NCBI RefSeq assembly: GCF_000423485.1
Contig: NZ_AUIB01000004.1
Coordinates: forward strand, 109,525 to 173,524
Origin: Propionimicrobium lymphophilum DSM 4903
Lineage (GTDB): Bacteria; Actinomycetota; Actinomycetes; Propionibacteriales; Propionibacteriaceae
Direction: 5' to 3'
Length of the DNA: 64,000 bases
The position numbers were made by a program, and so were the translations under genes. The notes beneath the pieces are model-generated. The model was not told where the DNA came from, ran no database searches, and worked only from the letters and a program-made list of their open reading frames with translations. This document shows positions 9,089 to 17,624 of this stretch, one piece after another. The number at the start of each line of letters is the position of its first letter. The first letter of the stretch is position 1.

Positions 9089-12000
9089 ATGACTAAAAAC
9101 ATCGAGCCTACAAAGGCCGAAAAGTCGCGTAGTTTCCGGAAGAAGTTGCTGGCAGGCCTGTCTGCAGTAGCAATGGTGACGACATTCGTCCCCTCGCTAG
9201 CTGCTGGCACTGCTCACGCGGCTCCCGGAGATGCTGCTGTTGCGGCAGCGGGTAGTTGCCCCACTTACATTGGCGACACTGCTATTGAGGGCAAGCCAGG
9301 AGAAGCCACTGAAGGAAACAAGCCTGAGATTGCTCTCAAGGCTGACAACATCATCGAGGCAGACGCCTTTAAATCCGGTTATATCAATAGTTCAACCGAC
9401 GCTACGAACGCATATGCGACTCTTAGTGGTCGAGCGTTCTATGCAGGCATTGGTACCCCTGCTACCACTTCGAATGGTGCCACTCCTGTTCCGGACGGAA
9501 CAAAGGTTTATTTGCAGTGGCGTGATACCGATGGTGCTGCATCCCCCATCTTCGTAACAACTGTCAAGTCTTTGGACCAGTCTGACGGCAGCCAGATTGG
9601 TCCTGGAGCTTACGCTTTTGACCTCCGCACTCCAATTATCCGTGATGGCAAAAAGCTGACGGACGATAAAAATAACCCCGTATACGGCTGGGAAGACAAC
9701 GCCGGCAAGGTTCACCTGTTCCAGGCTAATGGTGGCCAACAGTACCGACTGTGGATTAACAGCTTTAATAACGAAGCTGGCAACACCGTAAGTATGGTTC
9801 GCCAGGCTGGGGGTTACTTCCCTGGCTCGTTCGTCTCGTCTTCTACGGGTAACAACATTGGCCAGTTCCCGCTGCTTGGTACTAACATGCAGCGCACTGC
9901 GGTCTTCATGTACACAATTCCTGGCGACTACATGACTCGCCCTAAGGCCGAGTGGATCCACGACGATAAGGGTGCTCTCGAAAATGCTGCAGTTACCACC
10001 GAGGTTACCGATACCGTATCCGGCCTGATCTGGCTCGAGTCGGGCGCTGGTGACCGTGCCAACTCGGCTACCGGACCTAACTACAATTCCAGCAAAGATG
10101 GAGTTGCCAAGGGTTACACGGTTGTTCTTTCTAAGCTAACTAGTGAGGGTAAGGCAGCACTAAGCGAAGCTAAGCAAGCTGCTCAGACTCTAAACGGTGA
10201 AGAAAAGGCTGTAAAGGATGTTTTGACCGAGCACCCTGAATACATTGCCTACACGTACACTGCGACCACTAATAACGAAGGACGCTACACTATTCGTCTT
10301 CCGAAGGATGCCATGACGGTTGCAGACGACATGTACATGTTCGTCCAAGACCCCACAGGCAGGGTGGTTCCGAACTATTCTTCTTTCATGCGCCCGATGT
10401 ACAACGGTGCAGATTCCAACAAGTCCTGGACTCCCCAGACTGTTCCGGCTAAGAACCCAGGTTGGCGTAACTGGTACAACGTTAACTTTGCAGTAATCAA
10501 CAGCGTTGATGTTGAACTGGACATCACTAACTTTGATGCTCAGGACAACTTTGCTCAGCCTGGCCAGACTGCTGAGTTGAAGCTGACCGGTAAAGAGTTG
10601 TCTCCCCTTCCGAATAAGATTGTTTGGAAGGATTCCAATGGCAAGATCGTTCAGGTTACTGAAGGCTTGACGAAACTGAGCGATGCCAGCAAGGCGAACT
10701 TCCAGGTGCCTGAGAACGCTAAAGACGGAGAGGTTTACACCGCTACGCTGATGGCTGCGGATAACGAACTCTCTGCTGACTCTTTCATCGTTCGTACGCT
10801 CAATGCGAAGTACGATGCAATCGAGGTTAAGAAGGGCAGCACTAAGGCAACCGAAAAGCCTTACGCAACCAGGGGAGCCAAGGGTCTTAACAAGATCTCT
10901 GATGGCAAATTTGGTTTCCCCGCGGATGCAACTTTCAAGCTAGGTAAAGGCGCTAAGGACTGGGCATCTATTGGTGCCGATGGTGTAGTGACCGTAAAGC
11001 CCGGTGCAGATGTTAACCCCTGTGCTTACCGCATTCCGGTTGAGGTCAGTATGACCGATCCGCTAAACGATAAGCAGAAGCTCACTGTTAAGACTTGGGT
11101 TCCGGTTAAGGTTCTGCCTTCTGACGCCGACACCTACGAGCCGGCTTACGTCCAGGACTCCAAGGTTGAGGCTGGCAAGGAAATCGTCATTGCCAAGCCG
11201 ACCTTCGATAACACCTCCACTCCTGATAAGGAGACTGCTGAGGCTCCTGAGGGCACCAAGTTCGAACTCGGTGGCAAAGCACCGTTCCAGACCGTAGAGG
11301 TTTGCGCCGAAGATGGTTCCATCAAGGTAGCTCCGACCGCCAAAACCAAGCCCGGTAAGTACGAGATCCCCGTAAAGATCACCTACCCTGAGGGCTCTTC
11401 TGAGGTCGTTAACGTTCCGGTTGAGGTTCTCACTAACGACAACGACGGCGACAACGTCCCGAACGGCGAGGACAAGTGCCCCGACCTTGCTGGTCCGGCC
11501 TCCAACAATGGCTGCCCGGCATGGGGCAACGGAAAGGGTACTCCTGGTTCTGACGTCAAACTGGACAAGAACCCGGCTAACGGCGAGCTTCCTGGCACCG
11601 TAAAGTGCGAAGCTTCCGCTGGCACCTGCACTATTAACCCTGACGGCACTATTACCGTCAAGGTCCCCGCGGATGCTCAGCCTGGCACCAAGATCACCGT
11701 TACCGTCAAGGACGGCGACAAGACTCTCGACACCTCCGATGTCGAAGTTGTTGAGACTGACAACAAGGACGACGATGGCGACGGCGTTCATAACGACAAG
11801 GACCGCTGTCAGAACATCGCTGGCCCAGCTTCCAACAATGGTTGCCCGGCTTGGAATGACGGAACAGGTACCCCTGGTAAGGACGTCACTCTGACCAAGG
11901 ATCCGGCTAACGGCAAGCTCCCTGAAACTGTTAAGTGCACCACCGATCACGGTGACATCTGCAGCTTTGACGGCGAGGGCAACCTTGTAGTTAAGGTTCC

Positions 12001-13471
12001 TGCCGATGCGAACGATGGCGAAAAGATCATCGTTAGGGTAACCGATGGTGATGAGCTTCTGGATGTCTCTAAGGTCACCGTGTCTGATCCAGACGATGAC
12101 AACGACGGCGTTCCGAACTCCAAGGACGAATGTGAAAACACTCCTGCTAACACTACGGTTGATGAAAAGGGCTGCCCGATCTATCAACCCGGTTACGGAG
12201 ATCCCGTTGTAGTTGCTCCTGGCGAGTCTAAGACTGCCACCCCGGTTTACGCTGGCGGCCAGAAGGCTCCGGAAGGCACCAAGTACCTGATCAAGGACGG
12301 CTGGAAGGCCCCCGAAGGCTGGACTGTGACTGTCGATCCTGAGACCGGTGTTGTCACCGCTAAGGCTCCTGAGAAGGGCGACCTGAACGCTGACACCGCT
12401 GAGGAAATCAAGGTTCCTGTTGTAGTCACCTACCCCGACGGCGCAACTGCCAACGAGGCTGAGGCTATCTTCCAGCTCGATTCCGACAACGACGGCACCC
12501 CCGACGTTAAGGATGATGACGACGACAACGACGGCGTCAAGGACGAGGATGAGAAGAAGGACGGCACCAACCCGAAGAATCCCGACACCGACAATGACGG
12601 AGTCAACGACGGTGACGAGAAGAAGGACGGCACTGATCCTAAGAACCCTGACACCGACAATGACGGCGTCTCTGATGGTCGTGAGAAGGACCTTGGTACC
12701 GATCCTAAGAATGACGACACTGATGGTGATGGTCTGAAGGACGGTGAAGAGGCTGGTACCGATATTGATGACAAAGGGAATGCCGACAAGAATGATGACG
12801 GCAGTCCGAAGGTCAATAAGGACAACGCCACCAATACCGATCCTAAGAAGGCTGACACTGATGGTGACGGCATCTCCGACGGTCGCGAAAAGAACATCGG
12901 CACCGACCCCAACAAGGGTGACACCGATGGCGACGGTCTGAATGATGGCCAGGAGGCTGGCACCGACGTCGACGAGAACGGTAATGCCGTTAAGGACGAC
13001 AAGGGTAACCCGAAGGTCAACAAGGACGGCGCTACCGGCACCGACCCGCTGAAGGCCGATACCGACAAAGACGGCATCAACGATGGCGACGAGGTCAACG
13101 GCACCAAGAACCCGTTCAAGAACGACAAGTTCGATCCGAACGGCAAGCCCGGCAATACCGATCCGCTGAATCCGGACACTGACGGCGACGGCCTGACTGA
13201 CGGTGACGAGGTCACTGGCGCCAAGAATGGCGGCAAGCCTACCAACCCGAACGTGGCTGACACCGATGGTGACGGAATCAACGACGGTGACGAGATTGCC
13301 AATGGCACCGACCCGCTTGATCCGAACGACCCGGGCAAGAAGGTTAAGAAGTCCAAGAAGAAGGCAAAGGCTGGTCTGCCGACCACCGGCGCCGACGCAC
13401 TGCCTATCGCAGCGCTTGGTCTGATTGCCGCTGGTGCTGGCGCTTACGCGATCCGTCGTCGCAAGCACTAA
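9089..13471 (+). CDS. Large LPXTG adhesin with Rib-like domains and calcium-binding TSP3-like repeats
   Basis: A 1460-residue surface protein. The start is the ATG at 9089, with GGAGAAG ahead of it; an in-frame TTG at 9032 is only an extension through the C tract. The signal peptide is cleaved after TAHA (residue 44). A long N-terminal region of unknown fold is followed by Rib/alpha-like modules (about 684-784 and 1031-1131), two tandem repeats of roughly 110 residues sharing GPASNNGCPAW (about 783-1000), and about ten acidic DxDxDG units typical of thrombospondin type 3 repeats (about 1131-1416). It ends with LPTTG (1430), a helix and RRRKH. The acidic repeats should bind calcium and stiffen a stalk. 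It is a likely adhesin; its ligand is unknown. Confidence 0.88.
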   Translation: MTKNIEPTKAEKSRSFRKKLLAGLSAVAMVTTFVPSLAAGTAHAAPGDAAVAAAGSCPTYIGDTAIEGKPGEATEGNKPEIALKADNIIEADAFKSGYINSSTDATNAYATLSGRAFYAGIGTPATTSNGATPVPDGTKVYLQWRDTDGAASPIFVTTVKSLDQSDGSQIGPGAYAFDLRTPIIRDGKKLTDDKNNPVYGWEDNAGKVHLFQANGGQQYRLWINSFNNEAGNTVSMVRQAGGYFPGSFVSSSTGNNIGQFPLLGTNMQRTAVFMYTIPGDYMTRPKAEWIHDDKGALENAAVTTEVTDTVSGLIWLESGAGDRANSATGPNYNSSKDGVAKGYTVVLSKLTSEGKAALSEAKQAAQTLNGEEKAVKDVLTEHPEYIAYTYTATTNNEGRYTIRLPKDAMTVADDMYMFVQDPTGRVVPNYSSFMRPMYNGADSNKSWTPQTVPAKNPGWRNWYNVNFAVINSVDVELDITNFDAQDNFAQPGQTAELKLTGKELSPLPNKIVWKDSNGKIVQVTEGLTKLSDASKANFQVPENAKDGEVYTATLMAADNELSADSFIVRTLNAKYDAIEVKKGSTKATEKPYATRGAKGLNKISDGKFGFPADATFKLGKGAKDWASIGADGVVTVKPGADVNPCAYRIPVEVSMTDPLNDKQKLTVKTWVPVKVLPSDADTYEPAYVQDSKVEAGKEIVIAKPTFDNTSTPDKETAEAPEGTKFELGGKAPFQTVEVCAEDGSIKVAPTAKTKPGKYEIPVKITYPEGSSEVVNVPVEVLTNDNDGDNVPNGEDKCPDLAGPASNNGCPAWGNGKGTPGSDVKLDKNPANGELPGTVKCEASAGTCTINPDGTITVKVPADAQPGTKITVTVKDGDKTLDTSDVEVVETDNKDDDGDGVHNDKDRCQNIAGPASNNGCPAWNDGTGTPGKDVTLTKDPANGKLPETVKCTTDHGDICSFDGEGNLVVKVPADANDGEKIIVRVTDGDELLDVSKVTVSDPDDDNDGVPNSKDECENTPANTTVDEKGCPIYQPGYGDPVVVAPGESKTATPVYAGGQKAPEGTKYLIKDGWKAPEGWTVTVDPETGVVTAKAPEKGDLNADTAEEIKVPVVVTYPDGATANEAEAIFQLDSDNDGTPDVKDDDDDNDGVKDEDEKKDGTNPKNPDTDNDGVNDGDEKKDGTDPKNPDTDNDGVSDGREKDLGTDPKNDDTDGDGLKDGEEAGTDIDDKGNADKNDDGSPKVNKDNATNTDPKKADTDGDGISDGREKNIGTDPNKGDTDGDGLNDGQEAGTDVDENGNAVKDDKGNPKVNKDGATGTDPLKADTDKDGINDGDEVNGTKNPFKNDKFDPNGKPGNTDPLNPDTDGDGLTDGDEVTGAKNGGKPTNPNVADTDGDGINDGDEIANGTDPLDPNDPGKKVKKSKKKAKAGLPTTGADALPIAALGLIAAGAGAYAIRRRKH

Positions 13472-13488
13472 TAGCTGCTAGCTAAATA

Positions 13489-13530
13489 AAGAAGTTTGGG
13501 CCGTCCCACTTGGGGCGGCCCAAACTTCTT
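13489..13530. terminator. Hairpin terminator after the large adhesin gene
   Basis: A long inverted repeat, AAGAAGTTTGGGCCGTCCC against GGGCGGCCCAAACTTCTT with one mismatch and a short loop, lies 18 bp past the stop codon. It separates the adhesin gene from the riboswitch-controlled operon. Confidence 0.8.
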
Positions 13531-13602
13531 GTTTGGAAACAACTGGCCGTAATAAGGCGTGATTCATTGCTAAAACTGTTAAGTAGTGTAAGAATATCTA
13601 TT

Positions 13603-13712
13603 TGTTAGGCAATCCAGACTTGCCTAATAGCCGGTACAGGGAATTTGGTGAGAACCCAAAACTGACGCGCAACGGTAAGACGTAAGTCGAGTCCGACCTC
13701 TAACCGGCAGGT
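13603..13712 (+). promoter_or_regulatory. Cobalamin riboswitch upstream of btuC
   Basis: The segment contains conserved cobalamin-aptamer elements in order: a 5' stem at TAGCCGGTAC, the core GGGAATTTGGTGAGAACCC, the actinobacterial-type GACGCGCAACGGTAA junction, the AGTCCGACC element, and the closing strand CTAACCGGCA. It ends about 40 bp before the btuC ATG. The family normally lowers expression when adenosylcobalamin or another cobalamin binds. The last B12-box element is more degenerate than in the copy at 32 kb. Confidence 0.88.
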
Positions 13713-13752
13713 ATCATTAGCCGCGCGAACCGGTCCGACCGAAAGTAACCGA

Positions 13753-14817
13753 ATGCAGGAAAGTGCTACCGCCAAGGGGAGCACAATCCTGAGGCGGAGA
13801 AAAAATAAACGCAAGCGCAATGTGCGTCTTGTAATTCTGCTGCTCTTGATGGTCCTCACCCCGCTTCTTTCCATAGTTTTCGGGTCAGCAAACGTGAGCA
13901 TCCCAGACATCGTTGGTGTCACACTCGATCATCTTGGTTTCAACGTCGATAAAACCTGGACGCCAGCCATCGACGCGATCATCTGGCAGAATCGTGTCCC
14001 AAGAATCATTGCTGGGCTGGCTGTCGGCGCGATTCTGGGCGTTGCGGGTGTCGTTCTGCAGGCGTTGGTGCGTAACCCGCTGGCGGAGCCTTACGTGCTC
14101 GGCGTTTCTAGCGGTGCATCGACTGGCGCGGCGCTCTCGATTATCGTGCTCGGTGCGTCCAACTACATGGTCACGGGCAGCATGGCTTTCGCGGGAGCAC
14201 TCATAGCTACGCTGATGGTGATGGCAGTCGCCGGTCAAGGCTCGACGCCACTGCAGCTTATACTCGCAGGCCTTGCAGCTGGCTTCGGTTTTCAGGCAGT
14301 AACGAACCTGCTCATATTTTCTTCTGGCAGCCCCGAAACATCGCAGGCCGTTATGTTCTGGATGCTTGGGTCGTTGGCTCGCGCACAGTGGCCGCAACTC
14401 CCGCTGTTAGTGATCGTTGCCGTGGTTTTCACGGCTGTGATGTTCTTCTGCGGCCCGATCCTCGACGCTCTGGCGAGCGGAGACAGAACGGCCGAGTCGG
14501 TGGGAGTGAATGCATCGAGGATGCGGGTCGTCATGCTGATTATCGTTTCGGCTTCAGTGGCAATAGCAGTGGCGGCGGCAGGCGGAATTGGCTTTGTTGG
14601 GCTGATCGTGCCGCACGTCATTCGATCATTCATCGGATATTCACATCGCTTCCTAGTGCTCGGATCAGCACTCGCTTCATCGCTGTTCCTGGTTTGGATG
14701 GATGCAATCGCCCGCGTCGCATTTGCTCCTGCAGAGCTACCGATCGGGGTAATCACAGGTTTAATTGGTGCGCCTTGTTTAGTAGTCCTCATTAAGAGGC
14801 AACGGCGTGCAAGTTAA
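13753..14817 (+). CDS. btuC: Vitamin B12 ABC transporter permease
   Basis: A 354-residue FecCD/BtuC-family permease with about nine or ten membrane helices. It carries the family block NPLAEPYVLGVSSGASTGAA and the C-terminal GxxGFVGLIVPHVIR coupling region. Iron-siderophore and B12 permeases share this family, so the B12 assignment comes from the cobalamin riboswitch immediately upstream. A basic N-terminal stretch precedes the first helix. The gene heads btuC-btuF-btuD, and a close paralogue lies at 31-32 kb. Confidence 0.88.
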   Translation: MQESATAKGSTILRRRKNKRKRNVRLVILLLLMVLTPLLSIVFGSANVSIPDIVGVTLDHLGFNVDKTWTPAIDAIIWQNRVPRIIAGLAVGAILGVAGVVLQALVRNPLAEPYVLGVSSGASTGAALSIIVLGASNYMVTGSMAFAGALIATLMVMAVAGQGSTPLQLILAGLAAGFGFQAVTNLLIFSSGSPETSQAVMFWMLGSLARAQWPQLPLLVIVAVVFTAVMFFCGPILDALASGDRTAESVGVNASRMRVVMLIIVSASVAIAVAAAGGIGFVGLIVPHVIRSFIGYSHRFLVLGSALASSLFLVWMDAIARVAFAPAELPIGVITGLIGAPCLVVLIKRQRRAS

Positions 14818-14830
14818 GAAAGGAAAAAGA

Positions 14831-15826
14831 ATGAGGAAACAACTCATCGTCGGAGCGCTAGCGCTCGGTCTTGCTCTCACCGGATGTTCCGGTAACAATG
14901 CTGAAAGCGAGTCTTCAGCTCCGGCATCGTCCGCCGCGCAGGCAGGATTCCCTGCCAAGATTCAAAGCTGCAACGAGACTTTGGAATTCGAGAAGGCTCC
15001 GGAGCGCATTCTGTTGCTCTCTGAAACCGACTTCTCAATCCTCTACGACCTAGGCCTGGCCGACAAAGTAGTCGCCAAGTCCGGTAACCGCCGCATCGAC
15101 GAGAGCTACCCCGAAATGAACAAGGCTCTCGACGCCATCCCGCAACTTGAGGCCGGCGACACCGGCACCGGCGGCGCAAAAGTGTCCACCGAGGCCGCGC
15201 TGTCTGTAAACCCCGACGTCGTCTTCGGTTATGACGAGGGCGCCGACCGCGAAAAGCTGAAGGCCTCCGGTGTTCCGCTATACTCGCCCGACGCGATGTG
15301 CCCGAACTGGACCACCGACCACGCTTCCTACGACCTCGTCTACAACGAGATCGACAAGATCGCCACCATGTTCGGCGTTCAGGACAAGGCCAAAGAAGTT
15401 AAGGACAAGGTTGCCAAGCGCCTCGAGGATGTCAAGAAGGCAGCTCCTTCCGGCAGCAAGGCCAATGCCGCAGCGCTGTTCGTGATGCCGGGATCCACCG
15501 AGTTCTACACCTACGGAACCAGCTCCATGGTTCAGCCGATCTTCGAAGCCAATGGCCTGAAGAACGTCTACGACGACTCCAAGGAGCGCGTATTCGACGC
15601 ATCCATGGAATCCCTTCTCGAGAAGGACCCCGAGTGGATCGTGCTGATGGCCGACTCCTCCACGCCGGAGGAAGCCAAGGCGATCCTCAAGGGTTACGCC
15701 GGTGCTGACGGCCTGCAGGCTGTGAAGAATGACAAGATCGTCTACCTGCCGTTCGTCCTCACCGACCCGCCGACAACCCTGTCTGTTGACGGCGCCGTCA
15801 AGCTCGGAGAGCTGCTGAAGAAGTAA
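14831..15826 (+). CDS. btuF: Vitamin B12 substrate-binding lipoprotein
   Basis: A 331-residue lipoprotein of the BtuF/FhuD helical-backbone family, which delivers cobalamin to BtuCD. The ATG at 14831 follows AAGGAAAA; an upstream GTG at 14807 lies inside the end of btuC and is less likely. The signal peptide ends in lipobox LTGC. Family features include the early APERILLL segment, the SSMVQPIFEANGL segment and a conserved C-terminal LTDPPTTLSVDGAV. It is clearly homologous along its whole length to the second BtuF at 30 kb. Confidence 0.87.
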   Translation: MRKQLIVGALALGLALTGCSGNNAESESSAPASSAAQAGFPAKIQSCNETLEFEKAPERILLLSETDFSILYDLGLADKVVAKSGNRRIDESYPEMNKALDAIPQLEAGDTGTGGAKVSTEAALSVNPDVVFGYDEGADREKLKASGVPLYSPDAMCPNWTTDHASYDLVYNEIDKIATMFGVQDKAKEVKDKVAKRLEDVKKAAPSGSKANAAALFVMPGSTEFYTYGTSSMVQPIFEANGLKNVYDDSKERVFDASMESLLEKDPEWIVLMADSSTPEEAKAILKGYAGADGLQAVKNDKIVYLPFVLTDPPTTLSVDGAVKLGELLKK

Positions 15827-16584
15827 TGATTACTGTCAACCGCCTCTCCGTCAGCCGTGGAAAACGTCGGATTATCTCCGACGTTAGCTTTAGCGTGTCT
15901 GACGGCGAGGTGGTTGGCGTAGTCGGCGTCAACGGGTGCGGAAAATCTACCCTTCTGATGGCGCTACACAATGCTCTGAAGCCAGACACTGGTGAAGTGC
16001 TGGTGGACGGCAAAAACATTGCCGAGCTGAGTAGGCGAGAAATCGCCAAACAAATAGCCGTGGTGGCTCAGGAACGCGATGCGGTTTTGCCGCTGACAGT
16101 TCGCGACGCCGTCGGCCTCGGCAGGCTGGCTAGCCGGCATCTGATTGGATACGGCGACGACGCCGACCAGAGCCTCGTCGACGAAGCGATGGCTCGTGTC
16201 GAACTTACAGACCTAGCCGATCGGCTAGTCACAAATCTTTCCGGCGGTGAGCGTCAGCGGGTGATGATCGCCCGCGCGATCGCCCAGCAGTCCTCGCACC
16301 TGCTGATGGACGAACCGACCAACCACCTAGATCTGCGGCATCAATTCGCGCTCCTAGACCTGATCTCGGAGCTCGGGCGGACTACGGTAATTGTGCTTCA
16401 CGATCTAAACCTGGCGGCTCGGTGCTGCGGCCAGATAATCCTCCTCGATGGCGGTAAGGTTGCTGCCAGAGGAACTCCCACTCAAGTTTTCACCCCCCAA
16501 ATTTTGGAGCCTATTTATGGGCTCAAGGTTCGCACGGTTGAATCCGGCAGCCGTGTGAACCTGCTATTTGATAACCGCCCATAA
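15826..16584 (+). CDS. btuD: Vitamin B12 ABC transporter ATP-binding protein
   Basis: A 252-residue ATPase of the FecE/BtuD family. It shows Walker A GVNGCGKST, signature LSGGERQRV, Walker B LLMDEP followed by TNHLDLRHQ, and the switch histidine in VLHDLN. The start overlaps the btuF stop in a TAATG junction. It would energise the BtuC dimer. Lactate dehydrogenase follows after 14 bp with no terminator between. Confidence 0.9.
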   Translation: MITVNRLSVSRGKRRIISDVSFSVSDGEVVGVVGVNGCGKSTLLMALHNALKPDTGEVLVDGKNIAELSRREIAKQIAVVAQERDAVLPLTVRDAVGLGRLASRHLIGYGDDADQSLVDEAMARVELTDLADRLVTNLSGGERQRVMIARAIAQQSSHLLMDEPTNHLDLRHQFALLDLISELGRTTVIVLHDLNLAARCCGQIILLDGGKVAARGTPTQVFTPQILEPIYGLKVRTVESGSRVNLLFDNRP

Positions 16585-16598
16585 GAGTGAGGAAAACG

Positions 16599-17567
16599 AT
16601 GATTTCAAACATTGACAGCCGTCGAGAAGGTTCAAAACTCTCTATTGTCGGTGCCGGTGCGGTCGGTTCGTCGCTGGCATACGCGGCGATGATCGAAGGC
16701 GTCGCCAGGCACATCGTTCTCGAGGACATCAACGGGCCTAAGGTTCACGCAGAAGCGCTCGACCTTATCCACGGTGGCCAGTTCGTGCCCGAGGCGCTCA
16801 TCGAAGGCTCCGATGACGTCGATTCAACCGCAGATTCGGACGTCGTCGTAATCACCGCTGGCGCAAAGCAGCAGCCTGGCCAGTCACGCCTAGACCTGGC
16901 GGGTTCGACGGTCAAGCTGATGCAGAACATCCTTCCCCCGCTGGTCGAGCGCTCCCCAGACGCCATCTTTCTGATGGTGACCAACCCCGTGGACGTCACC
17001 ACCCAGGCCGCTTTGAAGATCTCTGGGCTGCCGCCGTCGAGGTTGTTCGGTTCAGGCACAGTGTTGGACTCTTCCAGGCTTCGTCAGCTGATCGCCGAGA
17101 CTTGTGCCGTCGCCACCGGCAACGTGCACGCATACATGTGTGGCGAGCACGGCGACTCCGAGACCCCGATGTGGAGCACCGCTAGTATCGGCGGCGTGCC
17201 CATCCTCGACTGGAAATTCGGCAACGGAAAGTGCTTCACCGGGGAGAAGCTCGACGAGATGTCGCAGCGGGTCGTGAACGCCGCCTACGAGGTCATTGAG
17301 GGCAAGGGCGCGACGAACTTCGCGATTGGTGTCAGCGCCTGCCGAATCATCAAGGCGATTCTTCGAGACGAGCGTGCCGTCCTGCCCGTCTCCAGGATGC
17401 TAACCAACTGGCACGGCATTGGCGGTGTCTGCATGTCCGTCCCGACGATCGTTGGCGCCCGTGGCGCGGTCCGTCAACTGGAGCTTGAGGTCAGTGAATC
17501 CGAGCTTTCGCAGCTGAGGGCAAGCGCGGATCAGATTCGCGAGACCGCCACCAGCCTGGGCTACTAG
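16599..17567 (+). CDS. ldh: L-lactate dehydrogenase
   Basis: A 322-residue NAD-dependent dehydrogenase converting pyruvate and L-lactate. Visible are the Rossmann motif VGAGAVGSS, the substrate loop AKQQPGQSRLDL with the glutamine that marks LDH rather than malate dehydrogenase, the NPVD motif, and the catalytic histidine in GEHGDSE. The ATG at 16599 has AGGAAAA upstream; a GTG at 16587 is possible but lacks a site. Spacing puts it in the btu operon, so its transcription may be under the cobalamin riboswitch unless it has its own promoter. A hairpin follows the stop. Confidence 0.9.
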   Translation: MISNIDSRREGSKLSIVGAGAVGSSLAYAAMIEGVARHIVLEDINGPKVHAEALDLIHGGQFVPEALIEGSDDVDSTADSDVVVITAGAKQQPGQSRLDLAGSTVKLMQNILPPLVERSPDAIFLMVTNPVDVTTQAALKISGLPPSRLFGSGTVLDSSRLRQLIAETCAVATGNVHAYMCGEHGDSETPMWSTASIGGVPILDWKFGNGKCFTGEKLDEMSQRVVNAAYEVIEGKGATNFAIGVSACRIIKAILRDERAVLPVSRMLTNWHGIGGVCMSVPTIVGARGAVRQLELEVSESELSQLRASADQIRETATSLGY

Positions 17568-17576
17568 CCACATGGG

Positions 17577-17624
17577 TCCTGGCGTAAAAATCGAACCGAC
17601 TACGGATTATTTTTTACGCCAGGA
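17577..17624. terminator. Bidirectional terminator between ldh and the convergent lipid-modification gene
   Basis: An inverted repeat with arms TCCTGGCGTAAAAA and TTTTTACGCCAGGA and about 20 bp between them. The right arm overlaps the last codons of the minus-strand gene. Confidence 0.65.

Noticed and set aside
11063..13468. 801-codon open frame antisense to the large adhesin gene
   Set aside because: It mirrors the Asp/Gly-rich repeats; the predicted product is a Val/Ile/Gly-rich shadow with no domain, ribosome-binding site or neighbours.
13753..16584. Siderophore (Fe3+) importer
   Set aside because: The protein families allow it, but the cobalamin riboswitch directly upstream favours B12.
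16599..17567. Malate dehydrogenase instead of lactate dehydrogenase
   Set aside because: The substrate loop has glutamine (KQQPG) where malate dehydrogenase has arginine.
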